A DNA stretch of 64,000 nucleotides from CAWHYG01 sp963833505 (GTDB lineage Bacteria > Eisenbacteria > RBG-16-71-46 > CAIMUX01): contig CAWHYG010000015.1 in assembly GCA_963833505.1 (NCBI GenBank), positions 1 to 64,000 of the forward strand, written 5' to 3'. The notes under the pieces were generated by a model that saw only the letters and a program-made list of their open reading frames with translations, was not told the origin of the DNA and ran no database searches. How positions within the stretch are numbered: the stretch's first letter is position 1; each line of letters begins with the position of its first letter. This document shows, in pieces, positions 9,783 to 17,986 of this stretch. Made by a program: the position numbers and the translations under genes.

Positions 9783-10240
9783 ACTCCGGCTCCGCGTGAG
9801 GACTTCGTCATATAAATCCAAATAGGTTCCTCCGTCTCTCCGGTCGTCGCGACATGCTTTGCTGCGGTCTGAACTCATCAGCCACGCCCACACAACCGTC
9901 GTAGACGTCGTCAGTTGCAGGGTATTTTACCCGTCAGAGAGCCAGGCTCTGGTCAACCTCCTCCACACCATCAAGACGGCCGTCCAGAACCGGGTCAATC
10001 GCCGGCGCCGGTCCGGCCTCACGGATACCTACTTCCCGCCACCGGCGCGCCCGCATCCGGGAATGGGAACGGCGGGGAGGCGAGCAAGGTCGCCGGCGCG
10101 GGAACCAGACACCCGAAGGCCACGTCCAGGCAAGCTCGGGGCAGCGAGGCTCCCGGCCGGTGGGCACCCCGAAGATAGGGAACACCCTCCCGCCCACCCC
10201 GGTATATACTTCGATCTGGAAACCATTCGGAGTGCGAAGC
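9783..10240. other. Intergenic between repeat array and marR-type gene
   Basis: No convincing gene. A forward open frame at 9859-10251 contains VFYPSESQALVNLLHTIKTAVQNRV but turns to low-complexity Arg/Pro sequence. It could be a gene remnant that I cannot identify. A -10-like TATACT at 10205-10210 lies 31 bases before the marR-type ATG, and its -35 region is weak. Confidence 0.4.
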
Positions 10241-10690
10241 ATGGTGAATGACGCAGAGGCTTGCGCCCGGGAGGTCCTCGAGACCGCTCCTTTGATCATG
10301 AGCGCGGTCCGGACCGAGATGAGACGGGCCGGCGGACTGACCCTGTCGATCCCTCAATTCCGCACGCTTCTCTACATCGGGCGGCATCCGGCGACGTCGC
10401 TCTCGGCCGTGGCCGAGCATATCGGCCTCACGCTGCCCTCGATGTCGAAGCTGGTGGACGGGCTCGTCGCCGGGAAGCTGGCCGACCGCGGAGAGTCCCG
10501 CGAGGATCGGCGCCGGCTGACCCTTTCTCTCACGGCGCGAGGTTCGGGGGTTCTCGAGCGCGTCCGCGAGGCGGCGCTCCGCTCGATGGTGAAGCGGCTG
10601 TCGGCGCTGTCGGCGCCGGAGCGAGCGGAGGTCGCGCACGCCATGCGGAGGCTGCAAGGCCTGTTCCGGTCCGAAGGGGAGAAGACATGA
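10241..10690 (+). CDS. MarR-family transcriptional regulator
   Basis: A 149-residue winged-helix regulator. Translation is placed at ATG 10241 because the sequence upstream is not protein-like. The MarR core is clear: helix LSIPQFRTLLYIGRHP, recognition region SLSAVAEHIGLTLPSMSKLVDGLVAGKL and wing RGESREDRRRLTLSLTARG. Such proteins usually repress an adjacent transporter and release DNA on binding small phenolic or drug-like ligands. The gene overlaps the next one (ATG inside the TGA context at 10687-10690), so regulator, ATPase and permease form one operon and autoregulation is likely. Confidence 0.92.
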   Translation: MVNDAEACAREVLETAPLIMSAVRTEMRRAGGLTLSIPQFRTLLYIGRHPATSLSAVAEHIGLTLPSMSKLVDGLVAGKLADRGESREDRRRLTLSLTARGSGVLERVREAALRSMVKRLSALSAPERAEVAHAMRRLQGLFRSEGEKT

Positions 10691-11529
10691 CGATTCTGCG
10701 CACGGAAGGCCTCACGCGCCGGTTCGGCCAGCTCACGGCGGTCGACGGCCTCGACATCGAGATCGAAGCCGGCGAGATCTTCGGGCTTCTCGGACCCAAC
10801 GGAGCGGGCAAGACCACTGTCATCAAGATGCTGACGACGCTTCTGCGCCCGACGAAGGGCACGGCGTTCGTGCGAGGATTCGACATCGTCAAGCAGGCGT
10901 CCCGCGTGCGGCGCGTGATCGGGTACGTGCCGCAGCTTCTTTCCGCCGACGGAACCCTCACGGGGGAGGAGAATCTCACGATCTTCGCCAAGCTCTATGA
11001 CATCCCCCGCGCGGAGCGGGCCGGGCGGATCGCGGAGGCCCTGGAAATGACCGGCCTCCACGACTCCGCGCGCCGTCTGGTCCGAACCTACTCCGGCGGA
11101 ATGATCCGGCGCCTCGAGGTGGCGGGCTCGATGCTGCATCGCCCGGCCGTGCTGTTTCTCGACGAGCCCACCGTCGGCCTCGACCCGACGGCGCGCCGGA
11201 CCGTCTGGGAACACATCGAGCACCTGCGGAACTTATACGGCACGACCATCCTGCTCACGACCCATTCGATGGAGGAGGCCGACGAGCACTGCGGGCGGGT
11301 GGCGATCATGCACCTTGGCCACACCGTCGCGATGGGGACGCCCGGCGAGCTCAAGGCGTCGACCCGGAAGGAAACGGCTCGCGAAGGCGCCGATGCCGCG
11401 GACCAGCCGATCTCCGGCGAGGTCAGCCTCGACGACGTGTTTGCCCATTACACCGGCGCCGCCCTGGAATCGGGAGGGAGCTATCGTGACACTTCACGCA
11501 CCAGACGCACCGCTCGACGGCTGGGCTGA
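10687..11529 (+). CDS. ABC-2 type exporter, ATP-binding subunit (DrrA-like)
   Basis: A 280-residue ATPase starting at ATG 10687 with AAGGGGAG upstream and a 4-base overlap with the regulator. It has Walker A (GPNGAGKTT), Q-loop (GYVPQ), signature YSGGMIRRLEVAG, Walker B (VLFLDEPTVGLDP) and switch His (LLTTHSMEEAD). The signature deviates slightly from LSGGQ, as is usual for DrrA/NodI-type drug or polyketide exporters. It powers the permease encoded next, which it overlaps by 44 bases. The last 15 or so residues are Arg-rich and result from the overlap. The substrate cannot be read from sequence. Confidence 0.93.
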   Translation: MTILRTEGLTRRFGQLTAVDGLDIEIEAGEIFGLLGPNGAGKTTVIKMLTTLLRPTKGTAFVRGFDIVKQASRVRRVIGYVPQLLSADGTLTGEENLTIFAKLYDIPRAERAGRIAEALEMTGLHDSARRLVRTYSGGMIRRLEVAGSMLHRPAVLFLDEPTVGLDPTARRTVWEHIEHLRNLYGTTILLTTHSMEEADEHCGRVAIMHLGHTVAMGTPGELKASTRKETAREGADAADQPISGEVSLDDVFAHYTGAALESGGSYRDTSRTRRTARRLG

Positions 11530-12319
11530 AAGACCCAACGTCCTCCGCACGGTCTGGGACTTCCTGTACAAGACCTTCGTCATCGTCGAGCTGGAGGCGC
11601 GCAAGCTCCGCCACGAGCCGACGGAGCTGATCACCCGCGCGGTCCAACCGGTCCTCTGGCTTCTCGTCTTCGGGCAGGTTCTCGGGCGCGCCCGCATGAT
11701 TCCGACCGGTCAGATCCGCTATATCGACTTCATGACGCCCGGAATCCTGGCCCAGGGAGTGCTCTTCATCGCGATCTTCTACGGGATCGCCATCATCTGG
11801 GAGCGGGACCTCGGCATCATCCACAAGTTCCTGGCCACTCCCACGCCGCGGGCCGCGCTCGTGCTGGGCAAGGCGCTTTCCGCCGGGGTTCGAGGGTGCT
11901 CCCAGACGATCCTGATCTACGTCCTCGCGGTGCTGCTTCGGGTGAACCTGCGGTGGAATCCGTTCGCCCTCGTCGGCGTGCTTCTGGTCGTGATCCTGGG
12001 GGCGGCCTGCTTCTCGACCTTCTCGCTCATCATCGCCTGCATCGTGAAGACGCGGGAGCGGTTCATGGGCATCGGGCAGGTGCTGACCATGCCGCTTTTT
12101 TTCGCCAGCAATGCCATCTATCCCATCTCGATGATGCCGGGATGGCTGAAGGTGATCTCGCGGGGAAATCCCCTGACCTATGAAGTCGACGCTCTTCGCA
12201 GTCTCATGCTCGCGCAGGCAACGAGCAGCTTCGGGATCGGCGTGGACCTCACGGTGCTCACGGTGGTCACGGCCTGCCTCGTCTTCATCGGGTCGCAGCT
12301 CTATCCCACGGTCGTCTAG
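11486..12319 (+). CDS. ABC-2 type exporter, permease subunit (DrrB-like)
   Basis: A 277-residue membrane protein. GTG 11486 is preferred: GGAGGGAG sits just upstream and the frame before it is the antisense-like overlap with the ATPase gene. About six membrane segments are visible (VLWLLVFGQVL, GILAQGVLFIAIFYGIAI, ILIYVLAVLL, LVGVLLVVILGAACFSTFSLIIAC, a FFASNAIYPISMMP region, and LTVLTVVTACLVFIGSQLY). The RNPLTYEVDALR-like GNPLTYEVDALR motif is the conserved ABC-2 signature near the C-terminus. It forms the transport channel with the preceding ATPase. The operon ends here. Confidence 0.92.
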   Translation: MTLHAPDAPLDGWAERPNVLRTVWDFLYKTFVIVELEARKLRHEPTELITRAVQPVLWLLVFGQVLGRARMIPTGQIRYIDFMTPGILAQGVLFIAIFYGIAIIWERDLGIIHKFLATPTPRAALVLGKALSAGVRGCSQTILIYVLAVLLRVNLRWNPFALVGVLLVVILGAACFSTFSLIIACIVKTRERFMGIGQVLTMPLFFASNAIYPISMMPGWLKVISRGNPLTYEVDALRSLMLAQATSSFGIGVDLTVLTVVTACLVFIGSQLYPTVV

Positions 12320-12428
12320 CCTTTCATGACCCTCAGGGGGACCACACAAATTCTCCAAGCCCCGCCTTATCTCTGCCACAACTCACCGGTATTTTGTTGG
12401 GGATCGGCGCAGGGCGGCCCGCCGGCCT

Positions 12429-15400
12429 GTGACCGCACGCAATGATTCCGGCAAGGCGGCCACGATGAGGCGGATGATGAGATCCCTGGTCCTTGCTGCC
12501 GCATCTCGGCCAGAAAGCGAGCAGACCCTGTCCCCGATTGACCTTCAGGCCGGTGGCCCGATCCGGCCGCGGCTCTGCGGGCGGCTCCGGCGCCTCGCGA
12601 AGGCCGGGCTGATGTGGGCCTTGCTCCTTCTCTGTTTCGCCGCCCCGGCCGGAGCGCAGAGTCCGGGCGCGCACGGCATCGTCCGGGACGCCCGATCGCA
12701 TGCGCCGATCGGTCTCGTCCACGTCACCCTGACCAATCCGGCCGACACCACCCAGTCTCATGCCACTGCCACCGGCGACGACGGCTCCTTCAGCATTCGC
12801 GACCTCGAATCGGGACCTTATCGCCTGGAGGTGGAGCGGGTCGGATACCGGACCGTGCGGAAGGACGTGACCGTCGCCGGGTGGACGGATCTCGGAACGA
12901 TCGCCCTGCAACCGATGGCTCTGAACGTTCCGGGAGTCGTCGTCCAGGGTCTCAGGCCTCCCGCCGAGCAGAAGGCGGACACCACCGAGTTCAGCGCCAA
13001 GGCGGTCAAGACCAATCCGGACGCCACCGCGGGCGACCTCATCGAGAAGATGCCGGGCGTCACCGTCACCAACGGCACGGTCAAGAGCAACGGCGAGACC
13101 GTCCAGCAGATCCTGGTCGACGGCAAGCCCTACTTCGGCCAGGACCCGGCCATCGCCTTGCAGAACCTTCCCGCCGAGGTCATCGACAAGATCCAGGTCT
13201 TCGACAAGATGAGCGACCAGGCGGAGCTGACCGGATTCGACGACGGGCAGTCGATCAAGACCATGAACATCCTGCTGCGCCAGGAAAAACGGAACGGGGA
13301 GTTCGCCAAGGCCTACGGCGGATCGGGCAGCGACGGGCGGTACCTGACCGGCGGCGACACCAACGTCATGAAGGGAGACACCCGTTTCTCCCTCATCGGG
13401 CTGGCTGACAACGTCAACCAGCAGAACTTCTCCGCCCAGGATCTGCTCGGAGTGCTCAATACCTCGAGCCAGCGCGGAGGCACGTTCTCCGGCGGTCCCA
13501 ACGGCCGGCGCGCCGGCGGCGGAGGCCGCGGAGGAGGAGGAGGAGGCGGCGGTCTCGGCGGAGGCCGCGGCGGGGGCGGAGGAGGAGGCGGTGCCGGCGG
13601 CGGCTTCGGAGGCTCCGGCGCCTTCCTCGTCGGCCAACAGAACGGGGTCACTTCCACCGGATCCATCGGCGCCAATGACTCCGGCCACTGGTGGAAGGGC
13701 CTCTCGGTCAGCCAGAGCTACTTCTTCAACCAGACCGAGAACCAGAACACCCAGCACCTCTCGCGCCAGTACGCGGTGCCCGTCGATTCCATCGCCATGT
13801 ACAACCAGGATTCCAACACGCCCAACACGAACTACAACAACCGATACGACGGCCGTTTCATCGATACCCTCAGCACCCGGACCACCATCGTGGAGCAGCC
13901 CCGACTCTACTTCCAGAACAACCGCGCCTCGAGCGTCCTGACCGGAGCCAATCTCGGCCCGGATGGCAATACCCTGGCCGAGGCCGAGAACGACAACAGC
14001 GGAACCACCACCGGGGACAATCTGACGAATCACCTCGTCCTCCGGCATCGCTTCGAAAGGAAAGGCCGCACCGTTTCCGTCGATGTCGGCAACGGCTACA
14101 CCTCCAAGGACGGCTCCGCCACGCTGAGTTCCTTCGACCGATATTTCCAGGGGAACTCCAGCACGCTCGACACCCTCGATGAAAGCACGACGGTGCGCTC
14201 GACCACGCGCTCGGCCTCGGCCCGGCTCGTCTACACCGAGCCCCTCGGAGGCGCCGGACTCCTGCAGGCCACGTACTTCCCGAGCGAGACCATCAGCCAA
14301 TCGGACAACCGCGGCTACAACCTGAACCCCGCCACGCGCCAGTTCACTGTGCCCGACACCGGCCTGTCCAACACCTTCACCAGCACGAGCACGGCCGAGA
14401 ACGCCGGCCTCGGCTATCTCCACCGGCAGGGACTGCTGAACCTGATGGCGAATTTCTCCTACCAGGCCAGCACGTTGAGCGAGCGCCAATCGCTGCCCGC
14501 CGTGACCCAGGTCGACAAGTCCTTTCGCGATTTTCTCCCCTTCTTCATGCTCAACTACAACCTTCGGGGGCAGAAGAACCTGCGCGTCTTCTTCACCACC
14601 CAGACCCGGGTGCCGAGCATCAGCCAGGTCCAGAACCTGATCGACACGTCCAACCCGCTTGCCTTCACGACCGGCAACCCCGACCTGAAGGAGTCGTACG
14701 TGCAGACGCTCCTGACCCGGTACTCCACCACCAACAAGTCCAGCGGGCGCAGCATCTTCCTTCTCTTCTCCGTCCAGCGCATGGCCGATTATCTCGGAAA
14801 CTCCACCTTCACCGCTTCGCGGGATTCGTTGCTTGCGCCGGGCGACACCCTGAAGCCGGGATCCCAGTTGGTGCGGCCGGTCAACCTGGACGGTTACTGG
14901 AACGTGAACTCCTTCGTGACCTACAGCCATCCGGTCGGCCTGGTCAAGAGCCTCCTGAACTGGAGCAGCGGCTTTACCTACAACCGGACGCCCGGCATCA
15001 TCAACGACCTGACGAACCAGGCCAGCACCTACACCTTGACCCAGGGAATCGTGCTCAGCAGCGACATCAGCCCGCAAGTGGACTTCATCGTGTCGTACAC
15101 CGGGAACTACAACATCGCGCGCAACTCGGCGGTGCAGTCGCAGAACAGCAACTATTATAATCACGTGGGCACGATCAAGTGCAATCTGATCGGACTGCAC
15201 GGCGTGGTGCTGAACAACGAGGTGACGAACAACTTCACCAAGGGGTTGGGCGCGGGCTACGATCAGGACGTGGTCTTGTGGAACCTGGGTCTGGGCAAGA
15301 AGCTCCTGCGCGGCCAGAGCGGCGAGATCCGATTGACCGCCACCGACCTTCTGAACCAGAACCGCAGCGTCAACCGGACGGTGACGGACTCGTATATCCA

Positions 15401-15464
15401 GGATGCCGAGAACCTGACCTTGAAGCGCTACATCATGCTGAACTTCATCTACACGGTGAAGTGA
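12429..15464 (+). CDS. TonB-receptor-like outer-membrane beta-barrel with carboxypeptidase-like N-terminal domain
   Basis: About 1011 residues. The start is uncertain: GTG 12429, ATG 12465 (AAGGCGG before it) or ATG 12612. The signal sequence is WALLLLCFAAPAGAQ. Next comes a CarboxypepD_reg-like domain (HGIVRDARSHAPIGLVHVTL to LGTIALQPM), then a plug-like domain (GDLIEKMPGVTVTNGTVKSNG, QILVDGKPYFGQDPA, EVIDKIQVFDKMSDQAELTGF), then a long C-terminal barrel. This matches the OMP_b-brl_3 class of SusC/TonB-related proteins of the FCB group. A striking Gly-rich insert of about 40 residues lies at 13495-13622 in what should be an extracellular loop. No TonB box could be recognised. The likely function is uptake of an unknown substrate, or surface display. 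Confidence 0.82.
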   Translation: MTARNDSGKAATMRRMMRSLVLAAASRPESEQTLSPIDLQAGGPIRPRLCGRLRRLAKAGLMWALLLLCFAAPAGAQSPGAHGIVRDARSHAPIGLVHVTLTNPADTTQSHATATGDDGSFSIRDLESGPYRLEVERVGYRTVRKDVTVAGWTDLGTIALQPMALNVPGVVVQGLRPPAEQKADTTEFSAKAVKTNPDATAGDLIEKMPGVTVTNGTVKSNGETVQQILVDGKPYFGQDPAIALQNLPAEVIDKIQVFDKMSDQAELTGFDDGQSIKTMNILLRQEKRNGEFAKAYGGSGSDGRYLTGGDTNVMKGDTRFSLIGLADNVNQQNFSAQDLLGVLNTSSQRGGTFSGGPNGRRAGGGGRGGGGGGGGLGGGRGGGGGGGGAGGGFGGSGAFLVGQQNGVTSTGSIGANDSGHWWKGLSVSQSYFFNQTENQNTQHLSRQYAVPVDSIAMYNQDSNTPNTNYNNRYDGRFIDTLSTRTTIVEQPRLYFQNNRASSVLTGANLGPDGNTLAEAENDNSGTTTGDNLTNHLVLRHRFERKGRTVSVDVGNGYTSKDGSATLSSFDRYFQGNSSTLDTLDESTTVRSTTRSASARLVYTEPLGGAGLLQATYFPSETISQSDNRGYNLNPATRQFTVPDTGLSNTFTSTSTAENAGLGYLHRQGLLNLMANFSYQASTLSERQSLPAVTQVDKSFRDFLPFFMLNYNLRGQKNLRVFFTTQTRVPSISQVQNLIDTSNPLAFTTGNPDLKESYVQTLLTRYSTTNKSSGRSIFLLFSVQRMADYLGNSTFTASRDSLLAPGDTLKPGSQLVRPVNLDGYWNVNSFVTYSHPVGLVKSLLNWSSGFTYNRTPGIINDLTNQASTYTLTQGIVLSSDISPQVDFIVSYTGNYNIARNSAVQSQNSNYYNHVGTIKCNLIGLHGVVLNNEVTNNFTKGLGAGYDQDVVLWNLGLGKKLLRGQSGEIRLTATDLLNQNRSVNRTVTDSYIQDAENLTLKRYIMLNFIYTVK

Positions 15465-15474
15465 GGCGGGTCCC

Positions 15475-15489
15475 ACCGGACCATCCGGT
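15475..15489. terminator. Small hairpin between convergent genes
   Basis: ACCGGA-CCA-TCCGGT forms a 6-bp stem with a 3-base loop between the barrel gene and the convergent BMC gene. No T-run follows, so termination here is only a possibility. Confidence 0.3.
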
Positions 15490-15503
15490 CGGAAGCTTCG
15501 GAA

Positions 15504-16127
15504 TCAGCTCGGTCGCGGCCGGCCGGACAGGGACTTGAGCGCCCGTTCGGCCGCCTCGGCCGCCGCGTCAATCTCAGCTTCGGGACCGGCGAGATAGAGC
15601 CGGCCGAAGGCGCCGATCGCCGTCACGTCGACCAGAGTGATCCGGGCGGCCTTTTCCGCTTCGTTGGCGGCGAGGACGCTGTAGGCGGCGGGTTCCGTCT
15701 CCAGGATGAAGAGGGATTGCCCCGGTAGGATCATGGACCCGTAACGCGTCCGGTTGATGAGCTGCACGTGGTAGGACTCGACCGAGCGGATGATCTGGGA
15801 CGACACCAGCCGAGGCGCCATCCGATCCGCTTCCGCCCGCTCGATCCCCTGGAGGATGGCCCGCCCGGCGCTTCGGACCTCCCCCTGGTCGGCATGGTGG
15901 ACCTCGAGGACGCCGAAGGCCCGCTCGACCGCGATCGTCGCGGGCTGGCAGCGCGTCGCCTTCAGCGCGTTGTCCAGCAGCCGGTGGATGCTGATTCCCG
16001 GCGCGATCTCGACCCAGAGCGAAGCGACGCCGGCGATCGGCAGGAAGCCCCTCGAGGTGGACCCGATGTGGGCGGCGAGCTGGGGCTGGAGGTTGTCGAG
16101 AAAGGCGTAGGTCCTGAGGTCAATCAT
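15504..16127 (-). CDS. Tandem-domain bacterial microcompartment (BMC-T type) shell protein, solitary
   Basis: A 207-residue protein from ATG 16127 (MIDLRTYAFLDNLQPQLA); earlier codons look non-coding. Two BMC-like modules are visible. The first spans about residues 45-120 (SLWVEIAPGISIHRLLDNALKAT, AIAVERAFGVLEVHHADQG). The second is at the C-terminus (ARITLVDVTAIGAFGRLYLAGPEAEIDAAAEAAERAL) and has the classic BMC ending. Length fits trimeric BMC-T proteins, which form pseudohexameric shell tiles. No BMC-H, BMC-P or encapsulated enzyme is within this window, so any shell partners must be elsewhere. It is convergent with the barrel gene. Confidence 0.82.
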   Translation of the reverse strand: MIDLRTYAFLDNLQPQLAAHIGSTSRGFLPIAGVASLWVEIAPGISIHRLLDNALKATRCQPATIAVERAFGVLEVHHADQGEVRSAGRAILQGIERAEADRMAPRLVSSQIIRSVESYHVQLINRTRYGSMILPGQSLFILETEPAAYSVLAANEAEKAARITLVDVTAIGAFGRLYLAGPEAEIDAAAEAAERALKSLSGRPRPS

Positions 16128-16406
16128 GGGCGGGATGGTATCTGCGGTCCGCGGCGCTGTCAACCGCGCGAAGCAGCGCCGACGACCTGTCCGCGGAGCC
16201 ATCGAGTTGCTGCACAATCAGTTACGGCGATTTCGGTTGACGCCTAGCCCGCAGAACTGACCACCCTCGCCCGTCCAAGTCCCCCGTTTTCTAAGGTGTT
16301 TGCGCCGGCGGCCGTCCGGGCCGGACTCTCTGTTCCCAAACCGTCGCGGACGATCACCGTTTCGAACCCGTCGAATTCGACCGTCAGACCCCGGAACTCC
16401 TTCGGC

Positions 16407-16451
16407 GCTCACCAGAATTGACCCGCCTTTGCTCACGAGAACGGACCCGCC
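16407..16451 (+). repeat. IS21-like left-end repeats L1 and L2
   Basis: Two related 18-21 base units, 16407-16427 and 16431-16451, with 24-base periodicity and shared GCTCAC..GA.....ACCCGCC. In IS21 such repeats are transposase binding sites. They mirror the right-end repeats at 20168-20188 and 21647-21665. Confidence 0.75.
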
Positions 16452-16533
16452 CCGGGCTCGCTGAGGTGCCTCGCCTTCCTGTTTCCTGAGCTGCTCTTGA
16501 ACGTCACCCTCCTGGTGGAAGGGAGGGCGGCGC

Positions 16534-16985
16534 ATGTCTCGCAACGGTCCCCGCAAGCGTCCATGCCGGATCTGTCGGAAGTGGTTCGTTCCCGATCCCC
16601 GGGAGGGCGATCGCCAGCGGGCCTGCAGCAATCCCCTCTGCCGGCGTGAACGTCACCGCCGCGCCTGCGCCGCCTGGCACCGAGATAACCCCGGCTACGA
16701 CCGAGAAGCCCGCCTGCGGCGTCGGCTCACGTTGTGCCCGCCGCCATCTCCGAAGCCGGTCGACCCGTTGGGGGCTCTCTCCGCTGCGCCGACTTGACCT
16801 GGAGGTAGCGCGAGACGCCGTTGGGCTGGAAGTGACGGTGGTTCTTGAAGCTTGCCGGTCAAGTTCTCTGGGAAGGAGTGCGAGACGCCGTTCAGAGCCA
16901 ACTTGTTGGATCTAAAGGAGTAAGCCGCCGACTTCCCCCGGGGGCGGCGCGAGACGACATGGCCGGGGCTTCCCAGCCCCCCTAG
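16534..16985 (+). pseudogene. Cys-rich zinc-ribbon-like protein of the IS21-like element, two frameshifts
   Basis: The ATG at 16534 has GGGAGGGCGG upstream. The first 87 codons encode a basic protein with Cys11, Cys14, Cys31 and Cys36 in zinc-ribbon spacing, followed by RHRRACAAWHRDNPGYDREARLRRRL. A TGA interrupts it at about 16796. Reading continues one base later (DLEVARDAVGLEVTVV), shifts again at about 16843, and ends KLAGQVLWEGVRDAVQSQLV to ASQPP with stop at 16985. Both shifts are explained by one extra T. Genes of this form recur, in my recollection, beside ParB-like/IS21 modules in soil bacteria. It is probably a DNA-binding accessory of the element. The breaks may be true decay or sequence errors. 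Confidence 0.65.
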
Positions 16986-17068
16986 CCTGTGGCGAGTTGC
17001 GGGACGGCGGAGCGAGGCCTCCTGCTGGGGGAAGAGGTTCCGCCCGTTCGGTCCGGAGGGAAGCGGGC

Positions 17069-17986
17069 ATGGAGATCGAGATCCGCGAGTTGGAGCGCAA
17101 GTACGAAGCGCTGCGCATTACCGACCCGGCCCGGATCAGCCGGCTGACCGCCTCGATCCATCAGTATGGCCAACAGACCCCGGTGCTGATCGTGCCCGGT
17201 TGTGCCGACGGCTATGTGCTGATCGACGGATATGCGCGGGTGGCCGCACTCGAAGCGCTGGCCCGCGATCTGGTGGAGGCCCTGCTCCTGTCCCTGAGCG
17301 AAGGGGAAGCCCTGGTCCAGAGCCATCGCTTCGAAGCCTCCCGCCGGCGTTGCGCCCTGGAAGACGGCTGGCTGTTGCGGGAGCTGGTCCAGGTCCAAGG
17401 CCGGCACCAAGCCGAACTGGCCCTGGCCCTGCAACGTTCCGTCAGTTGGGTCAACCGGCGCCTGGCGCTGGTGCGGGTCCTGCCGGAGGCGGTGCAGGAG
17501 GCGGTGCGGCGGGCGCAGATCCCGGCGCACGCCGCCATGCGGACTCTGGTCCCTTTGGCGCGCGCCAAAGCCGGCCACTGCCAGCGCCTGGTCGAGCATC
17601 TGGAAGGGCGCAAGGTCTCGGTGCGGCAGATGGACGCGCTCTATCTGGGCTACAAGCAGGGCGATGAAGAAGGGCGGCAACGTCTGATCACACATCCCTG
17701 GCTTTTCCTCAAAGCCCGGGAGGAGATGCAAAGAACGGAGACCACGGAACCTGGAGAGGCCGCCCGGCTTCTTCATGATCTCGAGGCGCTGGCCGGACTG
17801 GCCCGCCGAGTCCGCCGGCAGCTACAGGCCGGTGTGTATAAGCACGGCAGCCCCCGGCAGCAGCATTCCATCCGTTCCCTCTGGACCGAGCTCGAGATGG
17901 TCTTTGGCTCCCTGTCCGACCAGATGAAAGAGGAGTGCCCCGATGCTGGATCAAGACATCCGAGCGGCGATCCTGCGCCTGCATGA
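17069..17986 (+). CDS. ParB/KorB-like DNA-binding protein carried by the IS21-like element
   Basis: A 305-residue protein from ATG 17069 (GGAGGGA 8 bases upstream). The N-terminal ParB/Srx-fold segment reads RISRLTASIHQYGQQTPVLIVPGCADGYVLIDGYARVAAL. The CTP-binding GERR box of chromosomal ParB appears here as DGYARVAA, so CTPase function is doubtful. A KorB/ParB-type helix-turn-helix follows (RHQAELALALQRSVSWVNRRLALV). Its stop codon overlaps the istA start by 44 bases, giving translational coupling, which ties it to the element rather than to chromosome partitioning. A plausible role is end recognition or target choice for the transposase. That is inference. Confidence 0.8.
   Translation: MEIEIRELERKYEALRITDPARISRLTASIHQYGQQTPVLIVPGCADGYVLIDGYARVAALEALARDLVEALLLSLSEGEALVQSHRFEASRRRCALEDGWLLRELVQVQGRHQAELALALQRSVSWVNRRLALVRVLPEAVQEAVRRAQIPAHAAMRTLVPLARAKAGHCQRLVEHLEGRKVSVRQMDALYLGYKQGDEEGRQRLITHPWLFLKAREEMQRTETTEPGEAARLLHDLEALAGLARRVRRQLQAGVYKHGSPRQQHSIRSLWTELEMVFGSLSDQMKEECPDAGSRHPSGDPAPA

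Noticed and set aside
8955..9893. Reverse frame of 14-residue repeats (VMVRRNQSVPVDQG)
   Set aside because: Open only because the unit is 42 bp; no ribosome site, and the forward NHDALVNRD frame shows more silent variation.
10261..10686. Upstream extension of the ABC ATPase frame
   Set aside because: Overlaps the marR-type gene out of frame and is Arg-rich; ATG 10687 has a ribosome site and the normal N-terminus.
12333..15476. A 1047-codon reverse open frame
   Set aside because: Antisense shadow of the outer-membrane barrel gene; no signal, motif or ribosome site, and the forward gene has clear domains.
17069..17986. Chromosome-partitioning ParB with parS
   Set aside because: No ParA gene and no parS-like palindrome nearby; translational coupling to istA and an altered CTP box point to a mobile-element protein.
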